From assembly GCA_934338065.1 (NCBI GenBank), contig CAKRGX010000029.1:1-14602 (forward strand): a stretch of DNA of 14,602 nt, written 5' to 3'. How positions within the stretch are numbered: the stretch's first letter is position 1; every line of letters begins with the position of its first letter. Under the pieces are notes generated by a model, which did not search any database, was not told the origin of the DNA, and saw nothing but the letters and a program-made list of their open reading frames with translations. Positions 1 to 6,864 of the stretch are shown here, piece by piece. Source of the DNA: an uncultured Eubacterium sp. GTDB lineage: Bacteria > Bacillota > Clostridia > Lachnospirales > Lachnospiraceae. The position numbers were made by a program, and so were the translations under genes.

Positions 1-158
1 ATGTGCTTATTACAAATATAGGTATTTTAATAAAGGATAGATGAATGAAATAACTGCGTTTCATTTAACAATTGAGGATGTTTTGAGGGCTCCATTTTTC
101 TATAACACAAGAACAACAACTCCCCGGATTGCCTTCTCCCCATCAGACATACGGACTA

Positions 159-186
159 TTTACAAAACCAATTTATTTGTTATAAT
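159..186 (+). promoter_or_regulatory. Predicted sigma-A promoter of the LiaF-like gene
   Basis: A TTTACA -35 box (159-164) and a perfect TATAAT -10 box (181-186) are separated by 16 bases. They lie about 30 bases upstream of the start codon at 217, with an AAAGGAG ribosome binding site at about 201-207. The rest of 1-158 is AT-rich and shows no convincing gene or RNA. Confidence 0.6.
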
Positions 187-216
187 GAAGCTACATTAAG
201 AAAGGAGTTTTACACC

Positions 217-918
217 ATGAAAAAGAAAAAAATTATATGGGGAATATTTTTATTATTAACAGGTGCTTATCTGATCGTAAGTCGTCTGGGTTATGCACCA
301 GTCATTGGACCATTCACCATCCTATTCACGATTTCCTGCATCATCGTTATCATTGACAATCTGCCAAAGCTGAATTTCTCCGGCATTTTGTTTCCGCTGG
401 CGATCTTATGCATCCTGTACGATAAACCCTTGCACATTACCGCTCTGACTCCGTGGACCATTATCCTTGTTGCCATCCTTGTTGATGTCGGACTGACACT
501 GATTTTTTCACCGGTAAAGAAAAACTTTCGACATTCAGAAACCAGTCGCAATGATTTCAGCAGTGTTGAAGGAGAAAATGTAGCAGGAGAAAAAATAAAT
601 CTTCACTCTAATTTTGGTGGTCTTGTGCGCTATATTACATCCGACAATCTAAAATACGTAGAGTTATCTGCCTCCTTTTCCGGCGTCAAGCTGTATTTTG
701 ATGGTGCACAGGTACCAAGTGGAAACGTTACACTGGATATAAATTCTAAATTTTCCGGTATAGAACTTTATATTCCAAAGAGCTGGAATATCGTTAATCA
801 GGTTGAAGCCTCTTTTGGCTCTGCCGATATGAAAGAATGCTCCACCAAAGATGGTAATATCACGATCACGCTCATGGGAAATGTATCCTTTGGTGCAGTT
901 GAAATACACTATGTATGA
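217..918 (+). CDS. LiaF-like membrane protein (DUF5668 / cell-wall-active antibiotics response domain)
   Basis: A 233-residue protein with a basic N-terminus (MKKKK) and about four hydrophobic segments within residues 6-98. A soluble C-terminal half (about 110-233) carries a repeated short beta motif: NFGG, SFSGVKLYF, KFSGIELYI, SFGSADM and SFGAVEIHY. This layout matches LiaF-type proteins, which in Bacillus restrain the LiaRS two-component system that senses cell-envelope damage. Many clostridial relatives stand alone and have no tested role. No liaRS genes are visible here, so a link to envelope stress is inference from the family. The start is supported by an AAAGGAG site about 9 bases upstream and a good promoter. 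The gene appears monocistronic, ending before the oppositely oriented dtd. Confidence 0.8.
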   Translation: MKKKKIIWGIFLLLTGAYLIVSRLGYAPVIGPFTILFTISCIIVIIDNLPKLNFSGILFPLAILCILYDKPLHITALTPWTIILVAILVDVGLTLIFSPVKKNFRHSETSRNDFSSVEGENVAGEKINLHSNFGGLVRYITSDNLKYVELSASFSGVKLYFDGAQVPSGNVTLDINSKFSGIELYIPKSWNIVNQVEASFGSADMKECSTKDGNITITLMGNVSFGAVEIHYV

Positions 919-939
919 TACTATCTGAATAATGCTTTT

Positions 940-988
940 GGTGGCGCTGCCAGCCTATGAAGTCAGGTAAAGCAGCACCCCCTTTCTT
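940..988 (+). terminator. Possible intrinsic terminator after the LiaF-like gene
   Basis: An imperfect GC-rich inverted repeat pairs 940-950 with 972-982 (9 of 11 positions). It is followed by a short T-rich run (983-988) that overlaps the dtd stop codon. The long loop and two mismatches make it weaker than a classical terminator. Confidence 0.35.
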
Positions 989-1430
989 AATGCGACTCAG
1001 TATCAAACAATAGTGTTACAGGACCATCATTGATTGAAGCAACCTGCATATCCGCACCGAATTCACCATGTTCTACATGAAATCCTTTCAACTCACATGC
1101 CTGCATAAATTTTTCATACAGTCCGATTGCCAGATCCGGCTTTGCCGCACCACTAAAACCGGGCCTCCTGCTTTTCAGATCAGCATATAAGGTAAACTGG
1201 GAAACAACCAGAAGCTCTCCCCCGGCTTTTTCAAGATTTAGGTTCATCTTTCCCTTATCATCTTCAAACACTCTCACACCACATACACGATCTGCCAGAT
1301 AAACCGCTGTGTCTTCTGTATCCTCTGGCGCAACACCTAAAAGGACAAGAAACCCCTGACCTATCTGACCAACAATAGATCCATCAATCGAAACAGACGC
1401 CTCTTTTACTCTTGTCACCACTGCTCTCAT
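987..1430 (-). CDS. dtd: D-aminoacyl-tRNA deacylase
   Basis: The 147-residue product is the usual length for DTD. This cytoplasmic homodimer hydrolyses D-amino acids (and glycine) mischarged on tRNA, as a chirality checkpoint in translation. The two signature motifs are present: SQFTLYAD at residues 77-84, with catalytic-loop Thr80, and NDGPVT at 134-139, containing the Gly-cisPro pair (G136-P137) that reads the chirality of the substrate across the dimer. The start MRAVVTRV matches the family N-terminus, although the best Shine-Dalgarno-like run (AGGGG) is somewhat far from it. The gene follows the HAD phosphatase gene by 14 bases and is probably co-transcribed with it. Confidence 0.95.
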   Translation of the reverse strand: MRAVVTRVKEASVSIDGSIVGQIGQGFLVLLGVAPEDTEDTAVYLADRVCGVRVFEDDKGKMNLNLEKAGGELLVVSQFTLYADLKSRRPGFSGAAKPDLAIGLYEKFMQACELKGFHVEHGEFGADMQVASINDGPVTLLFDTESH

Positions 1431-1444
1431 CTTTTTCTTTACCC

Positions 1445-2134
1445 CTATATCCTTTCTAACAATTCACTAATCTCGCATAATTTATGTACTTCATAATCCG
1501 GTTTGATCTCAGTAGCATTACTTTCCCTTCTTCCATTAAACCATAATGTCCGGATACCGGCATGAATTCCACCCTGTATGTCAGAAGTTAAACTGTCTCC
1601 GATAATAATCGTTTCGTCTTTCTTTATATTGCCAATCTTCTGAAAACAATAATCAAAAAATTCCTTATCCGGCTTATTAAATCCAATTAATTCCGAAACA
1701 AATATTTTATCAAAAAATTGTTCAATCTTCCCACTGGCAATACGCCCCTTCTGAGTATCTGCCGTTCCATTTGTCACCAGATACATGCGGTATTTCCCAT
1801 GTAGTTTCTGAAGCATATCCCATGCACCATCTATAAAAAAATGTCCCTGATTCAAATAACTACGGTATATCACATCCGCCTTCTCTGGGGAGTAATCAAC
1901 CGTTATCTCAGAGAAAAAGGAGCGAAACCGCTCCACCTTTACCTGTTCGCGCGTAATCTCTCCGCACTCTAAACGTTTCCAATAGGATAGATTAATTCTG
2001 CTATACAACTTTATTTTCTCCTCTGTCGGTCTCACACCGATATCAGTAAGCATCCTGCCAAGTGCAATGTCTTCTGCCATACCAAAATCATATATGGTAT
2101 CATCGAGATCAAACAAAATATTCTTTATACTCAT
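1445..2134 (-). CDS. HAD-superfamily hydrolase, YjjG-like (probable nucleotidase/phosphatase)
   Basis: A 229-residue HAD phosphatase with all four motifs. Motif I is FDLDDT with nucleophile Asp9 and acid/base Asp11. Motif II is the threonine in LVTNGT. Motif III is the lysine in GFNKPDKEFF. Motif IV is GDSLTSDIQGG. An alpha-helical cap is inserted after motif I. The YNVTNG-like motif II and the overall layout fit the YjjG group, which dephosphorylates non-canonical pyrimidine nucleotides; the exact substrate cannot be read from sequence. The start has an AGAGGA site (in aagaggataaca) upstream. It is the first gene of a two-gene unit with dtd, so a housecleaning role is a reasonable inference. 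Confidence 0.82.
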   Translation of the reverse strand: MSIKNILFDLDDTIYDFGMAEDIALGRMLTDIGVRPTEEKIKLYSRINLSYWKRLECGEITREQVKVERFRSFFSEITVDYSPEKADVIYRSYLNQGHFFIDGAWDMLQKLHGKYRMYLVTNGTADTQKGRIASGKIEQFFDKIFVSELIGFNKPDKEFFDYCFQKIGNIKKDETIIIGDSLTSDIQGGIHAGIRTLWFNGRRESNATEIKPDYEVHKLCEISELLERI

Positions 2135-2153
2135 TGTTATCCTCTTTTCTTAG

Positions 2154-2183
2154 ACTCACATTTATTTAAACTCACATTTATTT
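2154..2183. repeat. Short tandem direct repeat (14 bp, period 16)
   Basis: ACTCACATTTATTT occurs at 2154-2167 and again at 2170-2183, in the gap between the HAD gene start and the tRNA-Gly promoter. It may be slippage in an AT-rich region. No function can be assigned. Confidence 0.5.
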
Positions 2184-2195
2184 TAAAATTTTCTC

Positions 2196-2223
2196 TCGAC
2201 ATACAGAGAAAATATGTTATACT
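2196..2223 (+). promoter_or_regulatory. Promoter of tRNA-Gly
   Basis: A TCGACA -35 box (2196-2201), a 16-base spacer and a TATACT -10 box (2218-2223) with an extended TGT element (2215-2217) sit about 10 bases upstream of the tRNA 5' end. A perfect 8-bp inverted repeat (2189-2196 / 2205-2212) overlaps the -35 box. Confidence 0.6.
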
Positions 2224-2232
2224 AAAGGTAAT

Positions 2233-2303
2233 GCAGATGTAGTTCATCGGTAGAACACCAGCTTCCCAAGCTGGGAAGGCGGGTTCGATTCCCGTCATCT
2301 GCT
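2233..2303 (+). tRNA. tRNA-Gly (anticodon CCC)
   Basis: The cloverleaf folds fully. The acceptor stem GCAGATG pairs with CATCTGC, with discriminator T. The D-arm pairs GTTC with GAAC. The anticodon stem CCAGC/GCTGG encloses TTCCCAA, giving anticodon CCC (reads GGG). The T-arm carries TTCGATT. CCA is not encoded. The gene stands alone on the plus strand between minus-strand genes, with its own promoter and a T-run (2303-2307) immediately after it. Confidence 0.95.
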
Positions 2304-2336
2304 TTTTATATCATATTTTAATTCGTACTTTCTCTG

Positions 2337-2837
2337 CTAAAATTTATTTATTTCTTCCGATTCATCGTCACTTTTTCGTATTTCACGGATAACCACATAA
2401 TAACTGACCTTTTCATTTACCTTTATCATTACACGATCTCCCACTTTATGACCAAGAAGAGCCTTTCCCATCGGTGAATCAATGCTGATCATCTGATTCA
2501 ATGCATCACTCCGGATAGTCGTAACGATTTTAAATTCCTCTTCCATCTGATCATCCTCAAAAAACACTTTTATCGTATCATTCATTCCCGCTTCATTATC
2601 CTGTGAATGATCTTCTACGATCTGCGCCGTTTTTATCATTCTCTCCAGATAACGGATACGGCTCTCATTTTCATTTTTAAACTTCTTTGCTGCTTTATAC
2701 TCAAAATTTTCACTGAGATCACCATGCGCCCGGGCCTCTTTGACATCCTCAAGCGCTTCCTTACGAACTACCAGTTTGCGGTGTTCTATCTCTTTTTCCA
2801 TCTTTTCTATATCTTTCTGTGTTAATCGGTCATACAT
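2337..2837 (-). CDS. greA: GreA/GreB-family transcript cleavage factor
   Basis: A 166-residue GreA-family protein. The N-terminal coiled coil (about residues 5-75) holds the family signature EARAHGDLSENFEYKAAK, whose acidic tip residues enter the RNA polymerase secondary channel and activate cleavage of backtracked RNA. The C-terminal FKBP-like domain follows (about 85-160), with SPMGKALLGHKVGDRV. I place the start at the ATG at 2837, not at the in-frame GTG 18 bases upstream, because a GGGAGAG ribosome binding site lies between the two. It is the last gene of the probable ABC-transporter/GNAT/greA unit, 24 bases after the acetyltransferase. It could be a GreA paralogue, since a genome may carry a second copy elsewhere. 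Confidence 0.88.
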   Translation of the reverse strand: MYDRLTQKDIEKMEKEIEHRKLVVRKEALEDVKEARAHGDLSENFEYKAAKKFKNENESRIRYLERMIKTAQIVEDHSQDNEAGMNDTIKVFFEDDQMEEEFKIVTTIRSDALNQMISIDSPMGKALLGHKVGDRVMIKVNEKVSYYVVIREIRKSDDESEEINKF

Positions 2838-2861
2838 AACTACTCTCCCTTCCACGACACT

Positions 2862-3332
2862 TTATGTCGTAATCCAATATCGCTGAAGTCTTTCACCAGA
2901 AAACTCACTCACAACTTCATTCTCCATGACTCCCCCACAAGCCTGTATTACCCTTGATGACGCTTTGTTCTCCGCTTCACATACAACAAGCACCTGTTCC
3001 AAACCAATCAATGCACAAAACGCTAACGCCTCCTGCAGCAACTGCCTGCCATACCCTTTTCCCTGCTCGCTTGGGCGGACACTATACCCAACGTGTCCCC
3101 CTTCACGAAATAAGTACTCATTCAAGCCATAACGAATGTTTATCATCCCTACCAGACTGTCATCCTTCTCACGAATATAAAGAAAGGTTGCATCTTTTAC
3201 CTTTCCCAGCCGTTCTTCATCAAAGCCATCTCTGGCAGTCAAACCCTGATGGCTTCTGCCCTCTTTTGCAAACTCTTCTAGATAATCTTCTACTGCCTTT
3301 TTATATTCCGGCATATAAGAAGTAAAATACAT
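2862..3332 (-). CDS. GNAT-family N-acetyltransferase
   Basis: The 156-residue protein has the GNAT acetyl-CoA binding motif A at GYSVRPSEQGKGYGRQLL (pyrophosphate loop EQGKGYG, residues 89-95). The motif B region follows, with VVCEAENKASSRVIQACGG (about 116-134). The N-terminal half gives the usual beta-sheet region (FLYIREKDDSLVGMINIRYGL). It transfers an acetyl group from acetyl-CoA to an unknown amine; the substrate cannot be predicted. The start at 3332 has a good AGGAG site in ataggagacat. It lies 31 bases after the ABC ATPase and 24 bases before greA, so co-transcription is likely. A perfect 6-bp inverted repeat (2854-2859 / 2865-2870) overlaps its stop codon. Confidence 0.85.
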   Translation of the reverse strand: MYFTSYMPEYKKAVEDYLEEFAKEGRSHQGLTARDGFDEERLGKVKDATFLYIREKDDSLVGMINIRYGLNEYLFREGGHVGYSVRPSEQGKGYGRQLLQEALAFCALIGLEQVLVVCEAENKASSRVIQACGGVMENEVVSEFSGERLQRYWITT

Positions 3333-3363
3333 ATGTCTCCTATTCTAAGCTGCACAATCAGCT

Positions 3364-4068
3364 TTACATTTGAAATTTTTGTAAAAATGTCTTTGTTCTT
3401 TCATTCTTTGGATGATCAATAACCTCCTCCGGACGTCCTTCTTCAATAATCATTCCATCATCCATAAAGACAACACGGTCCGAAACTGCCCTTGCAAAAT
3501 CAATCTCATGAGTAACAATCACCATAGTCATCTTTTCTGCAGCCAGACTCTTTAATACATGAAGAATCTCTGCCGTAATCTCCGGATCAAGTGCTGAAGT
3601 AGGTTCATCAAAGAAAAGCATCCTCGGATTCATCGCCAAGGCACGGGCGATTGCCACACGCTGCTGCTGACCTCCCGACAATTGGCATGGGTAAGCATCT
3701 GCTTTATCCTCGATTCCCATTCTTTTTAATAACTGTAATGCCGTCTGTTCAACCTCTTTCCGTGGACGCTTTTGAATCTTAATTGGTGCATCCATAATAT
3801 TTTTTAAAACACTAAAATGTGGAAAAAGGTTGAAATTTTGAAATACAAGTCCAAAATCCGTACTCTTATCCTCACTTTTAGCATAATGCACTTCACCGGA
3901 ATCTCTTTCTTCCAAATGTGTTGCACAACGCAACAAGGTCGATTTTCCGGATCCGGACGGTCCCAAAATAGAAACCACTTCACCCTCACCTACCGTAAGA
4001 TTGATGTCTTTCAAAATCATTTTATCATCAAAACTTTTTCTTATATGTTTCAAAGCTAATATATCCAT
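3364..4068 (-). CDS. Polar amino acid ABC transporter, ATP-binding protein (GlnQ-type)
   Basis: A 234-residue ATPase subunit with a complete nucleotide-binding domain. Walker A is GPSGSGKST (36-44), followed by the Q-loop [16 protein letters not shown]. The signature is [15 protein letters not shown] (from 130), Walker B is [14 protein letters not shown] with catalytic Glu155, and the switch is His187 in VTHE. The sequence matches the polar amino acid uptake (PAAT/GlnQ) branch. I favour the ATG at 4068 because a GGAGG site sits 5 bases upstream, inside the codons of an alternative ATG at 4080; the latter has a weaker AGGA site and cannot be excluded. It powers the fused receptor-permease encoded directly upstream. 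Confidence 0.92.
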   Translation of the reverse strand: MDILALKHIRKSFDDKMILKDINLTVGEGEVVSILGPSGSGKSTLLRCATHLEERDSGEVHYAKSEDKSTDFGLVFQNFNLFPHFSVLKNIMDAPIKIQKRPRKEVEQTALQLLKRMGIEDKADAYPCQLSGGQQQRVAIARALAMNPRMLFFDEPTSALDPEITAEILHVLKSLAAEKMTMVIVTHEIDFARAVSDRVVFMDDGMIIEEGRPEEVIDHPKNERTKTFLQKFQM

Positions 4069-4088
4069 TTTTTCCTCCATTTTCGATC

Positions 4089-5621
4089 CTATTCGTAATA
4101 GTCCAGTTTCTTCTCAATGCGTTCCATGGCAAATGCTACAACAAAATTGAAGATATAATAAAACAAACCGGCAATAAACAGCGGAAGTAACGAGGCTTTT
4201 GCCGCCGCAATCTGTTTTGCCATCGTAAACATCTCCGTATAAGCAAGAGCAAATGCCAGCGAAGTATCTTTTACAAGTGTTATAATCTCATTTGTAACCG
4301 GAGGAAGTACGCGCTTAACCATCTGTGGGAACAAAATCCGGAAAAAAGTCTGTCTCTTGCTATATCCCATAACTGCTGCCGCCTCACGCTGTCCCTGCGG
4401 AATACTCTGAATACCGGAACGGTAAATCTCTGCAAAATACGCCGCATAGTTCAAGGAAAATCCAATCAATACGGCATAAAAACGATACGCATATGGTGTA
4501 TCCACCCGGAATAAATAATACGGAGCAAAGAATACAACCAGTAACTGCAGCATCAGGGGTGTTCCACGCATAACCGATATGTAAAACTTTGCGATCCACT
4601 GGACAACGCGGAAGCGGGACATGCGGATTGCAGCAAGCAAAAGTCCTAACGGCATTGAAAATAATAACGTAAGGAAGAAAATTCCTAATGTTGCCAGCAT
4701 GCCCTGGGATAATTGTGCCACAATACTCCGGATACCCATATTTTTCTTTTGATTGCTTTTCGTTTCAACAACTGCCTTTGGCGTTTCATCCTTTACCTTA
4801 TCATCTTTATTAAGGCACACACTATTCGTCAGTTTCCATTTATCTGCAATTCTGGCAAAAGTTCCGTCCTCCAGCATTTCAATCATCGTCTTCTGCACTT
4901 CATCACGAAGCTTTGTATTTCCCTTTTTAAAACCGATTCCATATTCTTCTGACGATAACCGCTCATCTAACATCGTAAACTGGCCATCCTTTTTGGATAA
5001 CTGATAGGATGCAACCCCGATATCCATTGCAACGGCATCCACCATACCACTCTCCAGATTCATGAAAGCAGAATTATAATCTGCCACCTGCTGCAGATCT
5101 TTTAGAGAAGCTCTTATTTTTTTATTTTCCTTTGTAACGTCATCACCTTCTAAAGCAGCTAATGCAGAAGAATCACTCTGTACGATCATCCGTTTCCCCG
5201 CCAGATCCGTCAGCTTATGAATACCGGAACCTTTCTTTACAATGACCACCTGTGAGTTATCAACATATGGTGTTGACCAGGTATACTGATCTTCACGTCC
5301 ATTCATCGTAAAGCCATTCCATATACAGGAAATGGATCCTGAAGCCAGCTCAGAATCTTTTGAATCCCAGGCTATCGGTCTTTTTACCAGTTTCCACCCA
5401 TTCCTTTTACATACTTCCTCTGCCAGGTCAAGGTCAAAGCCCACATATTCACCACTGTCATCTAAATATCCATACGGCGGAAATTCAGCATCAAATCCTA
5501 CGATAAACTCCTTTTGCTCCGCCGCCTGTCCATACAAAATAGGGAAAAAACTGCATAACATACCAATTATGAGCAATCCCAATATACTCCTCTTTACCCT
5601 TTTTTCATTCAACCGTTTCAC
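4089..5621 (-). CDS. Fused polar amino acid ABC transporter substrate-binding protein and permease
   Basis: A 510-residue fusion. An N-terminal signal/anchor (residues 12-34, ending GQAAEQ) precedes a SBP_bac_3-type receptor domain (about 38-265, with [28 protein letters not shown] and the substrate-loop arginine in NGRED). A charged linker (about 268-295) joins it to a HisM/GlnP-type permease (about 300-510). The permease carries the EAA loop [22 protein letters not shown] (412-433), which contacts the ATPase. Import of a polar amino acid such as Gln, Cys, Arg or His is implied by family; the ligand is not readable. The receptor has no lipobox cysteine, as expected when tethered by fusion. 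The start is GTG, set by a strong AAGGAGG site 7 bases upstream. The ATPase gene follows closely. Confidence 0.93.
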   Translation of the reverse strand: MKRLNEKRVKRSILGLLIIGMLCSFFPILYGQAAEQKEFIVGFDAEFPPYGYLDDSGEYVGFDLDLAEEVCKRNGWKLVKRPIAWDSKDSELASGSISCIWNGFTMNGREDQYTWSTPYVDNSQVVIVKKGSGIHKLTDLAGKRMIVQSDSSALAALEGDDVTKENKKIRASLKDLQQVADYNSAFMNLESGMVDAVAMDIGVASYQLSKKDGQFTMLDERLSSEEYGIGFKKGNTKLRDEVQKTMIEMLEDGTFARIADKWKLTNSVCLNKDDKVKDETPKAVVETKSNQKKNMGIRSIVAQLSQGMLATLGIFFLTLLFSMPLGLLLAAIRMSRFRVVQWIAKFYISVMRGTPLMLQLLVVFFAPYYLFRVDTPYAYRFYAVLIGFSLNYAAYFAEIYRSGIQSIPQGQREAAAVMGYSKRQTFFRILFPQMVKRVLPPVTNEIITLVKDTSLAFALAYTEMFTMAKQIAAAKASLLPLFIAGLFYYIFNFVVAFAMERIEKKLDYYE

Positions 5622-5762
5622 AAAGGTTCCTCCTTAAGTTTCATATTTGGTTATAGCATATCATATTTCAGGAAATACATAAAGAAAAAAAGACAGAATC
5701 AGAGTAAGATTTTGATAACTGTTACATATATTAAAAGTAAGAAACTCTTGTAAGGATAGAAT

Positions 5763-6296
5763 ATGAAAATGAAAAAAATATTTATCTGGTCAGCTATTAT
5801 TGTATCTATTTTGGGAACTTTGCTGCACTTTGCCTACGACTGGTCCGGGCAGAATACCTTAGTTGGTCTGTTTACTCCTGTCAATGAATCAACATGGGAA
5901 CACATGAAACTGATTTTCTTTCCAACACTGATCGTTAACATATTTATATGGCGGAAACTACATGATAAACTTCCCTATCTGGATTCTTCGCTTCCTGCCG
6001 GGTTACTAATTGGAACATGGCTTATTCCTACACTTTTTTACACTTACCGGGGCATATTAGGATATGGAATTTCTGCCATAGACATTGGAATTTTTTTTAT
6101 AAGTGTATTCGTTACCTTTCTCCTCGCTTATCGTCAGGCCTATTGTGGATTTTTTAAAACATGGAAGATGCTTTTGATCATAATTATTTTATTAATGATT
6201 ATCGGGTTCTTCTGGTTCACTTACCATCCACCCATGCTTGGTATATTTAAAGACCCGGAAAAAGTGTCCTTTCTGCACTTTTTCCGCTATTTATAA
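5763..6296 (+). CDS. DUF6512-type integral membrane protein
   Basis: The 177-residue protein has about five to six hydrophobic segments: roughly residues 5-22, 45-60, 78-95, 101-122 and 136-152. The conserved N-terminal stretch LGTLLHFAYDWSGQNTLVGLFTPVNESTWEHMKL is characteristic of a clostridial membrane family of unknown function (DUF6512). The HFAYDWSG and NESTWEH residues are likely the functional core at the membrane face, but no activity is known. An AAGGA site lies about 8 bases before the chosen ATG; the Met at codon 3 is an alternative. It is divergent from the ABC operon and convergent with the glycosylase gene, overlapping it by 6 bases at the stop codons. Confidence 0.8.
   Translation: MKMKKIFIWSAIIVSILGTLLHFAYDWSGQNTLVGLFTPVNESTWEHMKLIFFPTLIVNIFIWRKLHDKLPYLDSSLPAGLLIGTWLIPTLFYTYRGILGYGISAIDIGIFFISVFVTFLLAYRQAYCGFFKTWKMLLIIIILLMIIGFFWFTYHPPMLGIFKDPEKVSFLHFFRYL
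6256..6286. terminator. Perfect 11-bp hairpin at the convergent gene junction
   Basis: CGGAAAAAGTG (6256-6266) and CACTTTTTCCG (6276-6286) form a perfect 11-bp stem with a 9-base loop. It sits inside the last codons of the DUF6512 gene and just before the stop codons of both convergent genes. There is no classical U-run after it in either direction, so acting as a shared transcription stop is an inference. Confidence 0.35.
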
Positions 6297-6788
6297 AAAC
6301 TCTGTTAGAGATGTGCGATACCTTTCAATCAATCTCTCAAGCGACCAGGCTGCATTGGCCGGACTGGTCGAGGGCAATGTAATAGCGGGTAAACCCGTCA
6401 TTTTCTGAACATATTTATGATACAATTTTCCCGCCATCTGACCATTGGTAAAAACAGCCTGTATTCGCGAAGCAGAAAGAATCGTTGAAAAATCATTGGC
6501 TTTTACGTTTCGTATTGAACTGTCACTGGAACCTTTGATTTCACAACTTGCGATCACATCCCACAGAGCAATACCATACGTTAAAAGCATTTTCTTTTTT
6601 TGCTTTATCGTCTCTGGTTGCTCACATTGTAATACAGAAGCCAGAACACGCCAAAAACGATTTCTGGGATGTCCATAAAAAAAACCTTCCTGTCTGGATT
6701 TTACTGATGGGAAGCTGCCCAGAATAAGGATTTTCGAATTTTTATTCCACACAGGGGGGAATTCATGATTTTGTAACTGATACTCCAT
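6291..6788 (-). CDS. Hypoxanthine/uracil-DNA glycosylase family protein (family 6 HDG-like)
   Basis: The 165-residue protein resembles DNA-deoxyinosine (hypoxanthine) glycosylases of the uracil-DNA glycosylase superfamily, which excise deaminated bases in repair. Motif A is ILGSFPSVKS (GSFPS at 24-28). GHPRNRFW (39-46) is the base-pocket region, followed by ALWDVIASCEIKGSSDSSI. The C-terminal STSPANA loop (140-146) takes the place of the DNA-minor-groove intercalation motif. The length fits the family. An AAGGA site lies about 10 bases upstream of the ATG. It is a single gene between convergent and terminator-bounded neighbours. Hypoxanthine specificity rather than uracil is by family resemblance only. 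Confidence 0.8.
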   Translation of the reverse strand: MEYQLQNHEFPPVWNKNSKILILGSFPSVKSRQEGFFYGHPRNRFWRVLASVLQCEQPETIKQKKKMLLTYGIALWDVIASCEIKGSSDSSIRNVKANDFSTILSASRIQAVFTNGQMAGKLYHKYVQKMTGLPAITLPSTSPANAAWSLERLIERYRTSLTEFL

Positions 6789-6815
6789 TTTTTGTTATTC
6801 CTTTTTCATTATAAA

Positions 6816-6857
6816 AAGATACTATAGAACCATTTTACAACAGATCTATAGTATCTT
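6816..6857 (-). terminator. Intrinsic terminator of the GH43 gene
   Basis: A perfect 13-bp inverted repeat (AAGATACTATAGA at 6816-6828, its complement at 6845-6857) with a 16-base loop lies 8 bases beyond the GH43 stop codon. Read on the minus strand it is followed by a T-run (CTTTTTAT), which marks it as a terminator for that gene. Confidence 0.85.
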
Positions 6858-6864
6858 AACACTA

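Noticed and set aside
41..199. 52-residue plus-strand frame (MNEITAFHLTIEDVLRAP...) in the leader region
   Set aside because: The AAAGGA site is only 3 bases from the ATG, and the frame runs through the promoter of the LiaF-like gene. The peptide is not recognisable, so a chance frame is more likely, though it is not excluded.
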